This document shows positions 8,287 through 15,064 of a stretch of DNA of 52,314 nt, in pieces (position 1 is the first letter of the stretch; each line of letters starts with the position of its first letter). The stretch is from an uncultured Bacteroidales bacterium (lineage in GTDB: Bacteria; Bacteroidota; Bacteroidia; Bacteroidales; FEN-979), in NCBI GenBank assembly GCA_903837605.1, contig CAILVF010000085.1, positions 1 to 52,314 on the forward strand, given 5' to 3'. The translations under genes and the position numbers were made by a program. The notes beneath the pieces were generated by a model that was not told where the DNA came from, searched no databases, and worked only from the letters and a program-made list of their open reading frames with translations.

Positions 8287-8484
8287 ATGATTATCGTTCC
8301 TGTTAAAGAAGGTGAAAGTATCGACCGGGCATTAAAAAAACTGAAGCGTAAATTTGAGAAAACCGGTGTGGTTAAAGAATTGCGCGAGCGTCAGAAGTTT
8401 ACAAAACCTTCTGTAAAAAAACGTGATAGTATTCAGAAAGCTATCTACATCCAGCAACTGCAGGCGGCCGAAGCGGACATCTAA
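8287..8484 (+). CDS. rpsU: 30S ribosomal protein bS21
   Basis: 65 residues, starting MIIVPVKEGESIDRALKKLK, with the basic helical middle (KFEKTGVVKELRERQKF) typical of bS21. The protein binds the small subunit near the 3' end of 16S rRNA; in Bacteroidota it is part of the pocket that hides the anti-Shine-Dalgarno sequence. The gene has its own strong promoter and heads rpsU-xerC-hpf, but is followed by a structured terminator. The bases before its ATG (AAAGAAAGCGAGTTAAAAGC) are purine-rich without a true GGAGG, unlike hpf two genes downstream. Confidence 0.95.
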   Translation: MIIVPVKEGESIDRALKKLKRKFEKTGVVKELRERQKFTKPSVKKRDSIQKAIYIQQLQAAEADI

Positions 8485-8504
8485 CAGCGTTTAACAATTT
8501 TTAC

Positions 8505-8585
8505 GAGTAGAAATTTTGTTGATGGTAAATATACCTGTATATTTACCTGTCGAATGGCAATCAACAAAGTCTCTACTTTTTTTTT
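8505..8585 (+). terminator. Multi-arm terminator between rpsU and xerC
   Basis: Nested pairings are GTAGA (8507-8511) with TCTAC (8572-8576), TTTGTTGAT (8515-8523) with ATCAACAAA (8560-8568), and an inner perfect 10-bp hairpin GGTAAATATA (8524-8533) with TATATTTACC (8538-8547). Nine T residues follow (8577-8585). The run ends eight bases before the xerC start, so xerC must rely on read-through or on a promoter I cannot see. The structure is more elaborate than a simple terminator. Confidence 0.75.
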
Positions 8586-8593
8586 GTTGAAGA

Positions 8594-9469
8594 GTGAAGG
8601 AACGCTTTCTGGAATACATACAATACGAAAAACGGTACTCGCCACATACTGTAACCGCTTACCGCACAGACCTGGACCAGTTTTTTGCTTTTCTGAGTGT
8701 ACAATACCTGGTTTATGATATCAGGGGCGTTGATCACTCCATGATAAGATCGTGGCTTGTCTTCATGATGGAAAAGGGTGATTCTCCCCGTTCGGTCAAC
8801 CGTAAACTTACATCCCTTAAATCGTTTTACCGTTTTCTTTTAAAAGAGGGGTTTGTTGAGAACAATCCCATGCGGAAGATCATTTCGCCTAAAACCTCAA
8901 AGCGGCTTCCCGAGTTTGTTGAAGCAGGGAAAATGTCGGATCTGATTGGGCAGATGGGTGACAGCGAGGGATTTACAGGGCTGAGGAACAGGATAATTGT
9001 TGAAATGTTTTACAATACCGGGATGCGTTTGTCGGAGCTGATGAACCTGAAGGAAACAGATATTGATTTCCATACCGATACTGTTAAAGTTTTAGGTAAA
9101 CGGAATAAAGAACGTATAATCCCGTTCACTAAGAAATTCGGTTCCGTGTTAAAAGATTACGTTAAGGAGAAGGAAAAGAATTTCGGGTATGTGCCCGAGT
9201 TATTTCTCACCGATACCGGTGCGAAAATTTATCCCAAGCTCATCTACCTGATTGTCAAGACTCATCTTGCCGGTGTAACTACCCTGGCGCAGAAGAGTCC
9301 GCATGTTCTGAGGCATACTTTTGCGACTCACCTGCTTAACAACGGAGCAGACCTGAATGCGGTTAAGGAGTTGCTTGGGCATGCCAATCTTGCTGCCACG
9401 CAGGTATATACACATAATACAATTGAAAAGCTTAAGAAAATCTATAAACAAGCCCATCCAAGGGCATAA
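8594..9469 (+). CDS. xerC: Tyrosine recombinase, XerC/XerD family
   Basis: The 291-residue recombinase is expected to resolve chromosome dimers at dif. The N-terminal SAM-like domain (1-90) contains YEKRYSPHTVTAYRTDL; the catalytic domain (about 105-291) shows R145 in NTGMRLSEL, H237 and R240 in HVLRHTFATH, H263 in LGHAN and the nucleophile Y272. The start is GTG 8594: an in-frame TGA at 8588-8590 excludes anything earlier. XerC is chosen over XerD because of the rpsU-hpf context and general similarity, but the paralogue cannot be settled here. The gene ends 14 bases before hpf, so the two are probably co-transcribed. Confidence 0.88.
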   Translation: MKERFLEYIQYEKRYSPHTVTAYRTDLDQFFAFLSVQYLVYDIRGVDHSMIRSWLVFMMEKGDSPRSVNRKLTSLKSFYRFLLKEGFVENNPMRKIISPKTSKRLPEFVEAGKMSDLIGQMGDSEGFTGLRNRIIVEMFYNTGMRLSELMNLKETDIDFHTDTVKVLGKRNKERIIPFTKKFGSVLKDYVKEKEKNFGYVPELFLTDTGAKIYPKLIYLIVKTHLAGVTTLAQKSPHVLRHTFATHLLNNGADLNAVKELLGHANLAATQVYTHNTIEKLKKIYKQAHPRA

Positions 9470-9470
9470 A

Positions 9471-9479
9471 AAAGGAGGT
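9471..9479 (+). promoter_or_regulatory. Consensus Shine-Dalgarno site of hpf
   Basis: AAAGGAGGT ends four bases before the hpf ATG. It is fully complementary to the usual 16S 3' tail and well spaced. No other gene that I checked in the window has anything similar, which fits the general lack of SD use in Bacteroidota. Confidence 0.85.
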
Positions 9480-9483
9480 AGAA

Positions 9484-9783
9484 ATGAATATTATAATTAA
9501 TGCAGTTCATTTCAAGGCGGATCAGAAACTCGAGGATTTCATCACCGAGCGCCTGCAAAAATTGCATATTTTTTTTGAAGGTGTTATCGGAGCGGAGGTG
9601 AAGTTGAAGGTTGACAATAATGATTCCCGGGAGAATAAAATTGTAGAAATGCGCCTGATCATAAAGGGAAACGATTTATTTGCAATCAAGGAGGCAAAAT
9701 CATTTGAGGAGGCTTCCGATACCGCTGTTGAAGCATTAAGGAAGCAACTTGTCAAGTACAAAGCAAAAGTTCGGAGGATATAA
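9484..9783 (+). CDS. hpf: Ribosome hibernation promotion factor, short form
   Basis: 99 residues of the HPF/RaiA (YfiA) family: beta-alpha-beta-beta-beta-alpha fold, starting with INAVHFKADQKLEDFITERL and with the basic C-terminal helix EALRKQLVKYKAKVRRI. It binds the 30S decoding region in starved cells and blocks tRNA and mRNA entry. The length fits the short HPF class without the dimerising C-terminal domain of long HPF. It follows xerC closely and is followed by a strong terminator. Translation probably depends on the perfect SD site, which may tie its synthesis to ribosomes with a free anti-SD. Confidence 0.93.
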   Translation: MNIIINAVHFKADQKLEDFITERLQKLHIFFEGVIGAEVKLKVDNNDSRENKIVEMRLIIKGNDLFAIKEAKSFEEASDTAVEALRKQLVKYKAKVRRI

Positions 9784-9801
9784 AGTAAATTACTGCAGGA
9801 A

Positions 9802-9831
9802 GGGGGCGATGATCATCGCCCCCTTTTTTTT
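9802..9831 (+). terminator. Terminator after hpf
   Basis: A 22-base perfect palindrome, GGGGGCGATGA then TCATCGCCCCC (9802-9823), is followed by eight T residues. It closes the rpsU-xerC-hpf unit. The following 9832-9978 is AT-rich with nothing I can assign. Confidence 0.9.
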
Positions 9832-9978
9832 GGCAGGGCTGCAATAAATTATTGATCTGTTTTTGTTGAATAAGAGAAAATGACCTTATCTAAACAACAA
9901 TTAATCAAATTGTTACAAGTTCGGTACGGAGTTTGTTAAAAAAAAACAGGGTTTTTGGTATAAATTTTCAGAAAACGC

Positions 9979-10010
9979 TTGCATGGTATTGGAAATGTTC
10001 ATACTTTTGC
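9979..10010 (+). promoter_or_regulatory. Promoter of the tRNA-tuf operon
   Basis: TTG (9979-9981), 20 bases, then TACTTTTGC (10002-10010): near-perfect Bacteroidota promoter. It lies about 95 bases before the first tRNA and probably drives the four tRNAs and tuf, perhaps also the genes beyond. Confidence 0.82.
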
Positions 10011-10103
10011 AGTCCTTTTTATAAGGGATAGTTTTTTGACTTACTGAGATGATTCAAAAACCGCGACAGGCGCGGTAGAGCTCAATCCATCATAATCCTT
10101 AAT

Positions 10104-10176
10104 GCCGATGTAGCTCAGTTGGTAGAGCTGCTGATTTGTAATCAGCAGGTCGGCGGTTCGAGTCCGTCCATCGGCT
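10104..10176 (+). tRNA. tRNA-Thr(TGT)
   Basis: Acceptor stem GCCGATG/CATCGGC, D stem GCTC/GAGC, anticodon loop TTTGTAA between CTGA and TCAG stems (anticodon TGT), T arm with GGTTCGAGTCC, discriminator T. First of the Thr-Tyr-Gly-Thr cluster before tuf, the same order as thrU-tyrU-glyT-thrT before tufB in Escherichia coli. Confidence 0.95.
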
Positions 10177-10201
10177 CAAACCTGTTTTAACAGGCAATTA
10201 G

Positions 10202-10283
10202 GGGGAGATTCCAGAGCGGTCAAATGGGGCAGACTGTAAATCTGTTGGCGTAGCCTTCGGAGGTTCGATTCCTCCTCTCCCCA
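10202..10283 (+). tRNA. tRNA-Tyr(GTA)
   Basis: Class II tRNA with the long variable arm expected for Tyr: acceptor stem GGGGAGA/TCTCCCC, anticodon loop CTGTAAA (anticodon GTA), variable arm about TTGGCGTAGCCTTCGG, T arm GGTTCGATTCC, discriminator A. Confidence 0.95.
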
Positions 10284-10297
10284 CGAATGATGGAAAT

Positions 10298-10344
10298 GGT
10301 GATACGGAGCAAAAGTGAGTTACTCACTTTTGCTCCGTATCACC
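10298..10344. repeat. Perfect 23-bp inverted repeat with a 1-nt loop
   Basis: The left arm 10298-10320 (GGTGATACGGAGC, AAAAGTGAGT) is the exact reverse complement of 10322-10344, with a single T between. It fills nearly the whole space between tRNA-Tyr and tRNA-Gly. No T-run follows, so it is not an ordinary terminator. In RNA it would be a long hairpin, a possible processing site; in DNA it could form a cruciform. Confidence 0.9.
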
Positions 10345-10353
10345 AGCTAATTT

Positions 10354-10426
10354 GCGGAAGTAGCTCATTTGGTAGAGCGGAAGCCTTCCAAGCTTCAGGT
10401 GGCGGGTTCGAGCCCCGTCTTCCGCT
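10354..10426 (+). tRNA. tRNA-Gly(TCC)
   Basis: Acceptor stem GCGGAAG/CTTCCGC, D stem GCTC/GAGC, anticodon stem GAAGC/GCTTC with loop CTTCCAA (anticodon TCC), T arm GGGTTCGAGCCC, discriminator T. It follows the perfect inverted repeat after nine bases. Confidence 0.95.
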
Positions 10427-10437
10427 CATAGTCCTTC

Positions 10438-10509
10438 GCCTTTGTAGCTCAGGGGTAGAGCACTTCCTTGGTAAGGAAGGGGTCAGCAGTTCAATTCTGC
10501 TCAAAGGCT
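10438..10509 (+). tRNA. tRNA-Thr(GGT)
   Basis: Acceptor stem GCCTTTG/CAAAGGC, D stem GCTC/GAGC, anticodon stem CTTCC/GGAAG with loop TTGGTAA (anticodon GGT), T arm CAGTTCAATTCTG, discriminator T. Lies 48 bases before tuf. Confidence 0.95.
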
Positions 10510-10557
10510 CAGTTTGATAATGAAATAAAATTAAACTCACTAATCAATCTTAGGTAT

Positions 10558-11745
10558 ATGGCAAAAGAAAAATTCGAACGTTCCAAACCTCACGTCAACG
10601 TAGGCACAATCGGCCACATTGACCATGGTAAGACGACCTTAACGGCAGCTATCACGCTCGTCCTCGCAGATAAGGGATTATCGGTGTTCAGGTCGTTTGA
10701 TTCAATCGACAATGCTCCGGAAGAGAAAGCCCGTGGTATTACGATAAACACTGCTCATATTGAGTACCAGACAGCAAACCGCCATTACGCGCATGTTGAC
10801 TGCCCGGGTCATGCCGACTACATCAAGAACATGGTTACCGGTGCCGCCCAGATGGACGGTGCTATAATCGTTGTAGCTGCGACCGATGGTCCTATGCCCC
10901 AGACCCGCGAGCATATCCTTCTCGCCCGTCAGGTTGGTGTTCCCAAGCTGGTGGTTTTTATGAACAAATGCGACAGTGTCGATGACCCTGAACTTCTCGA
11001 GATCGTTGAGATGGAGATCCGTGATCTTCTTACTTTCTACGGTTTTGACGGCGCTAATGCCCCTGTTATCCAGGGTTCAGCACTTGGTGGCCTGAATAAA
11101 GAACCGAAGTGGGTTGAAAAGATCATGGAACTGATGGATGCTGTTGACAGCTACATCCCTCTGCCAGTCCGTGATGTTGACAAGCCCTTCCTCATGCCCG
11201 TTGAAGACGTTTTCTCGATCACCGGCCGTGGTACAGTTGCTACCGGACGTATCGAAACAGGTGTCATTAATTCAGGTGACCCCGTTGAAATCATCGGTAT
11301 GGGCGCTGAGAAACTGAAGAGTGTTGTTACCGGTGTGGAAATGTTCCGTAAGATCCTCGATCGCGGTGAAGCTGGCGACAACGCCGGTCTGCTGCTCCGT
11401 GGTATTGACAAGGATGAGATCCGCCGTGGTATGGTTATTGCCAAACCCGGTTCAATTACCCCTCATAAGAAATTCAAGGCTGAAATTTACGTACTGAAGA
11501 CCCAGGAAGGTGGCCGTCATACTCCGTTCCATAACAAGTATCGTCCCCAGTTCTACTTCAGGACCACCGACGTTACCGGAGAAATCCATCTCCCGGAAGG
11601 CGTTGAAATGTGCATGCCTGGTGATAATATCACTATTCAGGTTGACCTGATCTCCGAAATCGCCATGAGTAAAGGTCTGCGTTTCGCTATTCGCGAAGGC
11701 GGTCGTACTGTCGGTGCCGGCCAGGTAACTGAAATTCTTGACTAA
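10558..11745 (+). CDS. tuf: Elongation factor Tu
   Basis: The 395-residue GTPase delivers aminoacyl-tRNA to the ribosome. The start at ATG 10558 ([20 protein letters not shown]) is the family start; an earlier in-frame ATG at 10468 lies inside tRNA-Thr and is not used. G1 GHIDHGKT at about 19-26, G3 DCPGH at about 81-85, G4 NKCD at about 136-139, and domain 2 and 3 beta barrels to the conserved end [20 protein letters not shown]. Complete. It is transcribed with the upstream tRNAs. A 7-bp hairpin and tRNA-Trp follow. Confidence 0.97.
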   Translation: MAKEKFERSKPHVNVGTIGHIDHGKTTLTAAITLVLADKGLSVFRSFDSIDNAPEEKARGITINTAHIEYQTANRHYAHVDCPGHADYIKNMVTGAAQMDGAIIVVAATDGPMPQTREHILLARQVGVPKLVVFMNKCDSVDDPELLEIVEMEIRDLLTFYGFDGANAPVIQGSALGGLNKEPKWVEKIMELMDAVDSYIPLPVRDVDKPFLMPVEDVFSITGRGTVATGRIETGVINSGDPVEIIGMGAEKLKSVVTGVEMFRKILDRGEAGDNAGLLLRGIDKDEIRRGMVIAKPGSITPHKKFKAEIYVLKTQEGGRHTPFHNKYRPQFYFRTTDVTGEIHLPEGVEMCMPGDNITIQVDLISEIAMSKGLRFAIREGGRTVGAGQVTEILD

Positions 11746-11761
11746 ACAATATGGTTCTGGT

Positions 11762-11785
11762 GCAGGGATCATGCCAGGTCCCTGC
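11762..11785 (+). other. Hairpin between tuf and tRNA-Trp
   Basis: GCAGGGA (11762-11768) pairs with TCCCTGC (11779-11785) around a ten-base loop. No T-run follows, so it may slow or process the transcript rather than stop it. Confidence 0.5.
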
Positions 11786-11817
11786 GCCTGCCATATACCT
11801 GTAATTATTAATTACAC

Positions 11818-11890
11818 ACGGGTGTAGCTCAACTGGTAGAGTGGCGGTCTCCAAAACCGTAGGCTGTGGGTTCGATTCCTACCACCCGTG
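11818..11890 (+). tRNA. tRNA-Trp(CCA)
   Basis: Acceptor stem ACGGGTG/CACCCGT, discriminator G, anticodon stem GCGGT/ACCGT with loop CTCCAAA (anticodon CCA), T arm GTGGGTTCGATTCCTAC. It sits 15 bases before secE, a common placement in bacteria. Confidence 0.95.
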
Positions 11891-11905
11891 CAAATCGGAA
11901 AATCA

Positions 11906-12103
11906 ATGGCAAAGAACAAAGTAGTTAATTATATTAAGGAAAGCTATGATGAGCTGATGCACAAGGTGAGCTGGCCTACATGGGCAGAACTCCAGAGCAG
12001 CGCCATCGTGGTTTCAGTAGCTACTCTCATTATTGCGATCATAGTTTTTGCAATGGATGAAGTATTTCGGAATGTCCTTCAGCAGTTCTACAAACTTTTC
12101 TAG
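11906..12103 (+). CDS. secE: Preprotein translocase subunit SecE
   Basis: 65 residues, the short one-helix form. An amphipathic part with SYDELMHKVSWPTWAEL at about 11-27 is followed by one membrane helix (SSAIVVSVATLIIAIIVFAMD). It clamps SecY in the SecYEG protein-export channel. The start ATG 11906 is chosen over an in-frame ATG at 11888 that overlaps the end of tRNA-Trp. It heads the secE-nusG-ribosomal protein block. Confidence 0.94.
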   Translation: MAKNKVVNYIKESYDELMHKVSWPTWAELQSSAIVVSVATLIIAIIVFAMDEVFRNVLQQFYKLF

Positions 12104-12160
12104 ATCCCCTGCTGATCAGAATTCATCCCGGGTTCCAAAAGGAAAATAACTATTACAGGC

Positions 12161-12703
12161 ATGAGTGAGAATGTAAAAAAATGGTACGTCGTCCGCGCTA
12201 TCAGCGGTAACGAGAAAAAAGTCAAGCAGATACTGGAAAGTGAAATTTCTATCCAGCATCTGCAGGAATACATTTCACAGGTGCTCATCCCTATGGAAAA
12301 GGTCTACATGATCCGGAACGGGAAAAAGGTAAGCAAAGAAAGGAATTTCTTCCCGGGGTATGTGCTGGTCGAAGCAGTACTTACCGGAGAAATACCCCAC
12401 CTGATCAGGAACATTCCCGGAGTCCTTGGTTTTCTAGGGGCTAAAGGCGAACCCCATCCCCTGAGGCCTTCCGAAGTGAAACGCATCCTCGGCAAATTTG
12501 ACGAGCTATCGGAACAGGGAGAAGAAGTTAATATTCCGTTTATCATTGGTGAAACGGTGACAGTCATCGACGGCCCTTTCAACAGCTTCAGCTGCGTGAT
12601 CGAAGAGATCAACGAAGAAAAGAAAAAGCTGAAGGTAATGGTTAAAATATTCGGCCGTAAAACGCCGCTTGAGTTGAGTTTCATGCAAGTACAAAAAGAA
12701 TAG
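12161..12703 (+). CDS. nusG: Transcription elongation/antitermination factor NusG
   Basis: 180 residues. The NGN domain (about 1-115) begins [20 protein letters not shown] and includes [13 protein letters not shown]; the C-terminal KOW domain (about 128-178) has [21 protein letters not shown]. It binds the RNA polymerase clamp, lowers pausing and couples to Rho or ribosomal protein S10. The usual position after secE and before rplK supports the call. The gap to rplK is only 16 bases. Confidence 0.96.
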   Translation: MSENVKKWYVVRAISGNEKKVKQILESEISIQHLQEYISQVLIPMEKVYMIRNGKKVSKERNFFPGYVLVEAVLTGEIPHLIRNIPGVLGFLGAKGEPHPLRPSEVKRILGKFDELSEQGEEVNIPFIIGETVTVIDGPFNSFSCVIEEINEEKKKLKVMVKIFGRKTPLELSFMQVQKE

Positions 12704-12719
12704 AATAAATATTAGTAAA

Positions 12720-13163
12720 ATGGCAAAAGAAGTTAGTGGTATTATTAAGTTGCAGATCAAAGGCGGAGCAGCTAATCCTTCACCCCCGGTTGGACCCGCA
12801 TTGGGTGCCAAAGGTGTGAACATCATGGAATTCTGCAAGCAGTTTAACGCTCGTACGCAGGATAAAGGCGGAAAGCTCATTCCCGTGATCATCACCGTTT
12901 ACAAGGACAAGTCGTTTGACTTCATCCTGAAAACCCCTCCGGTAGCTGTACAGCTGCTGGAAGCAACCAAACTCCCTAAAGGTTCCCCGGAACCAAACAG
13001 GAACAAGGTCGCTGCAGTATCCTGGGACCAGGTGAAAAAGATCGCCGAGGACAAAATGCCCGATTTGAACGCATTCACGCTGGAATCGGCCATGCGAATG
13101 GTAGCCGGAACGGCCCGCTCCATGGGAATTACCGTTACAGGTGATACCCCGTTTAAACGTTAA
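12720..13163 (+). CDS. rplK: 50S ribosomal protein uL11
   Basis: 147 residues. The N-terminal domain has [20 protein letters not shown], with the proline-rich hinge used by release and elongation factors; the C-terminal rRNA-binding domain includes [18 protein letters not shown]. It forms the GTPase-associated region with 23S rRNA. No leader structure that would show L1-type autoregulation is obvious in the 16 bases upstream. Confidence 0.97.
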   Translation: MAKEVSGIIKLQIKGGAANPSPPVGPALGAKGVNIMEFCKQFNARTQDKGGKLIPVIITVYKDKSFDFILKTPPVAVQLLEATKLPKGSPEPNRNKVAAVSWDQVKKIAEDKMPDLNAFTLESAMRMVAGTARSMGITVTGDTPFKR

Positions 13164-13219
13164 TCTTGCAACCGGATTAGAAATTGTATACACCTCATAC
13201 ATTAATTAAATAATAGCAA

Positions 13220-13915
13220 ATGACAAAGCTGACAAAAAAGAGGAAGGTTGCCTTATCCAAATTTGATAGGAACACCGTTTATTCACTCACAGATGCTGCT
13301 GGTATTCTCAAGGAGATTGTCAGCACAAAATTTGATTCATCCATTGATCTTGATATACGCCTCGGGGTTGACCCCCGCAAGGCCAATCAGATGGTCCGCG
13401 GAATCGTGACGCTTCCTCACGGTACCGGCAAGGTGGTTCGTGTACTCGTTCTTTGTACTCCCGACAAGGAGGAAGAAGCCCGTGCAGCAGGAGCCGACCA
13501 TGTAGGACTTGATGAATACGTAGAAAAAATCAAAGGCGGCTGGACTGATGTTGATGTTATCATCACCATGCCCAGTGTCATGGCCAAGGTTGGTGCGCTC
13601 GGAAAGATTCTCGGACCCCGCGGACTGATGCCGAATCCAAAGACAGGGACCGTTACCATGGAAATTGGTAAGGCCGTTAAAGATGTTAAAGCCGGTAAAA
13701 TTGACTTCAAGGTTGATAAGTTCGGCATTATCCACTCCTCTGTTGCAAAAGCTTCCTTTGACAGGGATAAAATAGTGGAAAATGCTGAAACACTTATTTC
13801 AACCGTGGTCAAACTGAAACCTGCATCGGCAAAAGGAACCTATGTAAAGAGCATATATCTTTCGGGAACCATGAGCCCCAGCATACAGATTGATCCAAAG
13901 TCGGTTTCGGCTTAA
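13220..13915 (+). CDS. rplA: 50S ribosomal protein uL1
   Basis: 231 residues. It binds the mobile L1 stalk of 23S rRNA and helps move tRNA out of the E site. Two-domain protein with the family signature [20 protein letters not shown] followed by [13 protein letters not shown] at about 130-153. Length is normal. It follows rplK by 56 AT-rich bases, where any L1 autoregulatory site could lie, but I see no clear copy of the rRNA-like target. Confidence 0.96.
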   Translation: MTKLTKKRKVALSKFDRNTVYSLTDAAGILKEIVSTKFDSSIDLDIRLGVDPRKANQMVRGIVTLPHGTGKVVRVLVLCTPDKEEEARAAGADHVGLDEYVEKIKGGWTDVDVIITMPSVMAKVGALGKILGPRGLMPNPKTGTVTMEIGKAVKDVKAGKIDFKVDKFGIIHSSVAKASFDRDKIVENAETLISTVVKLKPASAKGTYVKSIYLSGTMSPSIQIDPKSVSA

Positions 13916-13944
13916 TTACTCATTTTTATTGAGCTTGTAATAAT

Positions 13945-14469
13945 ATGAAAAAAGAAGAAAAAAGCCAGTTGATCGATACCCTGGCAGAACAGCTCAACCG
14001 CGCAAACTCCTTTTATATTGCTGATATCGGCAACCTTAATGCCGAAAGTACCAGCAAACTCAGGAGACTTTGCTTCAAACGGAATGTTACTCTTCAGGTA
14101 GTGAAGAATTCCCTGCTCAGATTAGCCATGGAACGCACCGGCAAGACCGATTACGAGGGCTTGTTCCCGTTGCTCGTCGGAAACACTTCCATCCTCTTTT
14201 CGGAAGTGAATAACGACCCGGCCAAACTTATCAAGGAGTTCCGCAAAACTGCCAAGAAGCCCATTCTTAAAGGAGCATTCGTGGAAGAGTGCATCTACCT
14301 CGGCGATGACCAGCTGGATGCCTTGATCAACATCAAGTCGAAGAACGAACTCATCGGTGACCTGATCCTCTTATTGCAGTCCCCCGCCCGCAATGTTATC
14401 TCCGCCCTTTCATCGGGAGGCAACACGCTTTCGGGAATTGTTAAGACCCTATCGGAAAAACCTGAGTAA
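13945..14469 (+). CDS. rplJ: 50S ribosomal protein uL10
   Basis: 174 residues. Base of the ribosomal stalk: the N-terminal domain (about 1-135, with SFYIADIGNLNAESTSKLRR and VVKNSLLRLAMERTG) binds 23S rRNA, and the C-terminal helix holds L7/L12 dimers. The gap from rplA is 29 bases, too short for the long folded leader seen before rplJ in Escherichia coli, so autoregulation, if any, must use another layout. Confidence 0.96.
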   Translation: MKKEEKSQLIDTLAEQLNRANSFYIADIGNLNAESTSKLRRLCFKRNVTLQVVKNSLLRLAMERTGKTDYEGLFPLLVGNTSILFSEVNNDPAKLIKEFRKTAKKPILKGAFVEECIYLGDDQLDALINIKSKNELIGDLILLLQSPARNVISALSSGGNTLSGIVKTLSEKPE

Positions 14470-14550
14470 ACGACGATGTTTAATAACAAAGAAAAATAAA
14501 TTGAATTAATAACCTGTCCCGGAATTTACGGGGCGCAAATTTTAGATAAA

Positions 14551-14925
14551 ATGGCAGATTTAAAAGCTTTTGCAGAACAGTTAGTTAACCTGACGGTAAA
14601 AGAGGTCAATGAATTGGCAAAGATTCTCAAGGATGAGTATGGGATTGAACCAGCAGCAGCTGCTGTAGCAGTCGCCGCTCCGGTTGCCGCAGCTGCTCCT
14701 GCTGCTGAAGAAAAATCAACTTTCGATGTAGTTTTGAAACATGCTGGCCAGGCAAAATTGGCCGTTGTTAAGCTCGTGAAAGAACTTACCAGCCTTGGCC
14801 TGAAGGAAGCAAAAGAACTCGTTGACGCTGCACCTAAAGCAATCAAAGAAGGCGTTTCAAGAGATGAAGCAAATGCATTACAGAAACAATTACAGGAGGC
14901 CGGTGCAGAGGTTGAAATTAAGTAA
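14551..14925 (+). CDS. rplL: 50S ribosomal protein bL12 (L7/L12)
   Basis: 124 residues. N-terminal dimerisation helices (1-30), an Ala/Pro/Val-rich hinge (about 37-52) and the C-terminal factor-binding domain with [20 protein letters not shown] and the [14 protein letters not shown] helix. It recruits elongation factors to the stalk. It follows rplJ after 81 bases that hold a weak CCCG/CGGG hairpin. Transcription then meets a stronger hairpin before rpoB. Confidence 0.97.
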   Translation: MADLKAFAEQLVNLTVKEVNELAKILKDEYGIEPAAAAVAVAAPVAAAAPAAEEKSTFDVVLKHAGQAKLAVVKLVKELTSLGLKEAKELVDAAPKAIKEGVSRDEANALQKQLQEAGAEVEIK

Positions 14926-14951
14926 GACGGTACTTTCGAATTTCTATTTAT

Positions 14952-14989
14952 AAGTATAGATCTCCCTTTTTCAGGGGAGGTCTTTACTT
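14952..14989 (+). promoter_or_regulatory. Hairpin between rplL and rpoB, possible attenuator
   Basis: AAGTA-AGA-CTCCC on the left (14952-14966) pairs with GGGAG-TCT-TACTT on the right (to 14989), with single-base mismatches and a T-rich loop. In enteric bacteria a partial terminator lies at this same place and sets the ratio of stalk protein to RNA polymerase. No long T-run follows here, so a processing site is equally likely. Confidence 0.55.
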
Positions 14990-15064
14990 ATTTAATATCG
15001 ATTGAAACTTAACATTAATTTCTAACCTGTTTGCCCCCCGGGGCAGACGTAAAAATAAAACACC

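Noticed and set aside
10287..10540. Open frames across the tRNA-Gly and tRNA-Thr region
   Set aside because: They read through structured tRNA genes on either strand and have no support as proteins.
13916..13944. L10-type autoregulatory leader before rplJ
   Set aside because: Only 29 bases separate rplA and rplJ, too little for the known leader fold.
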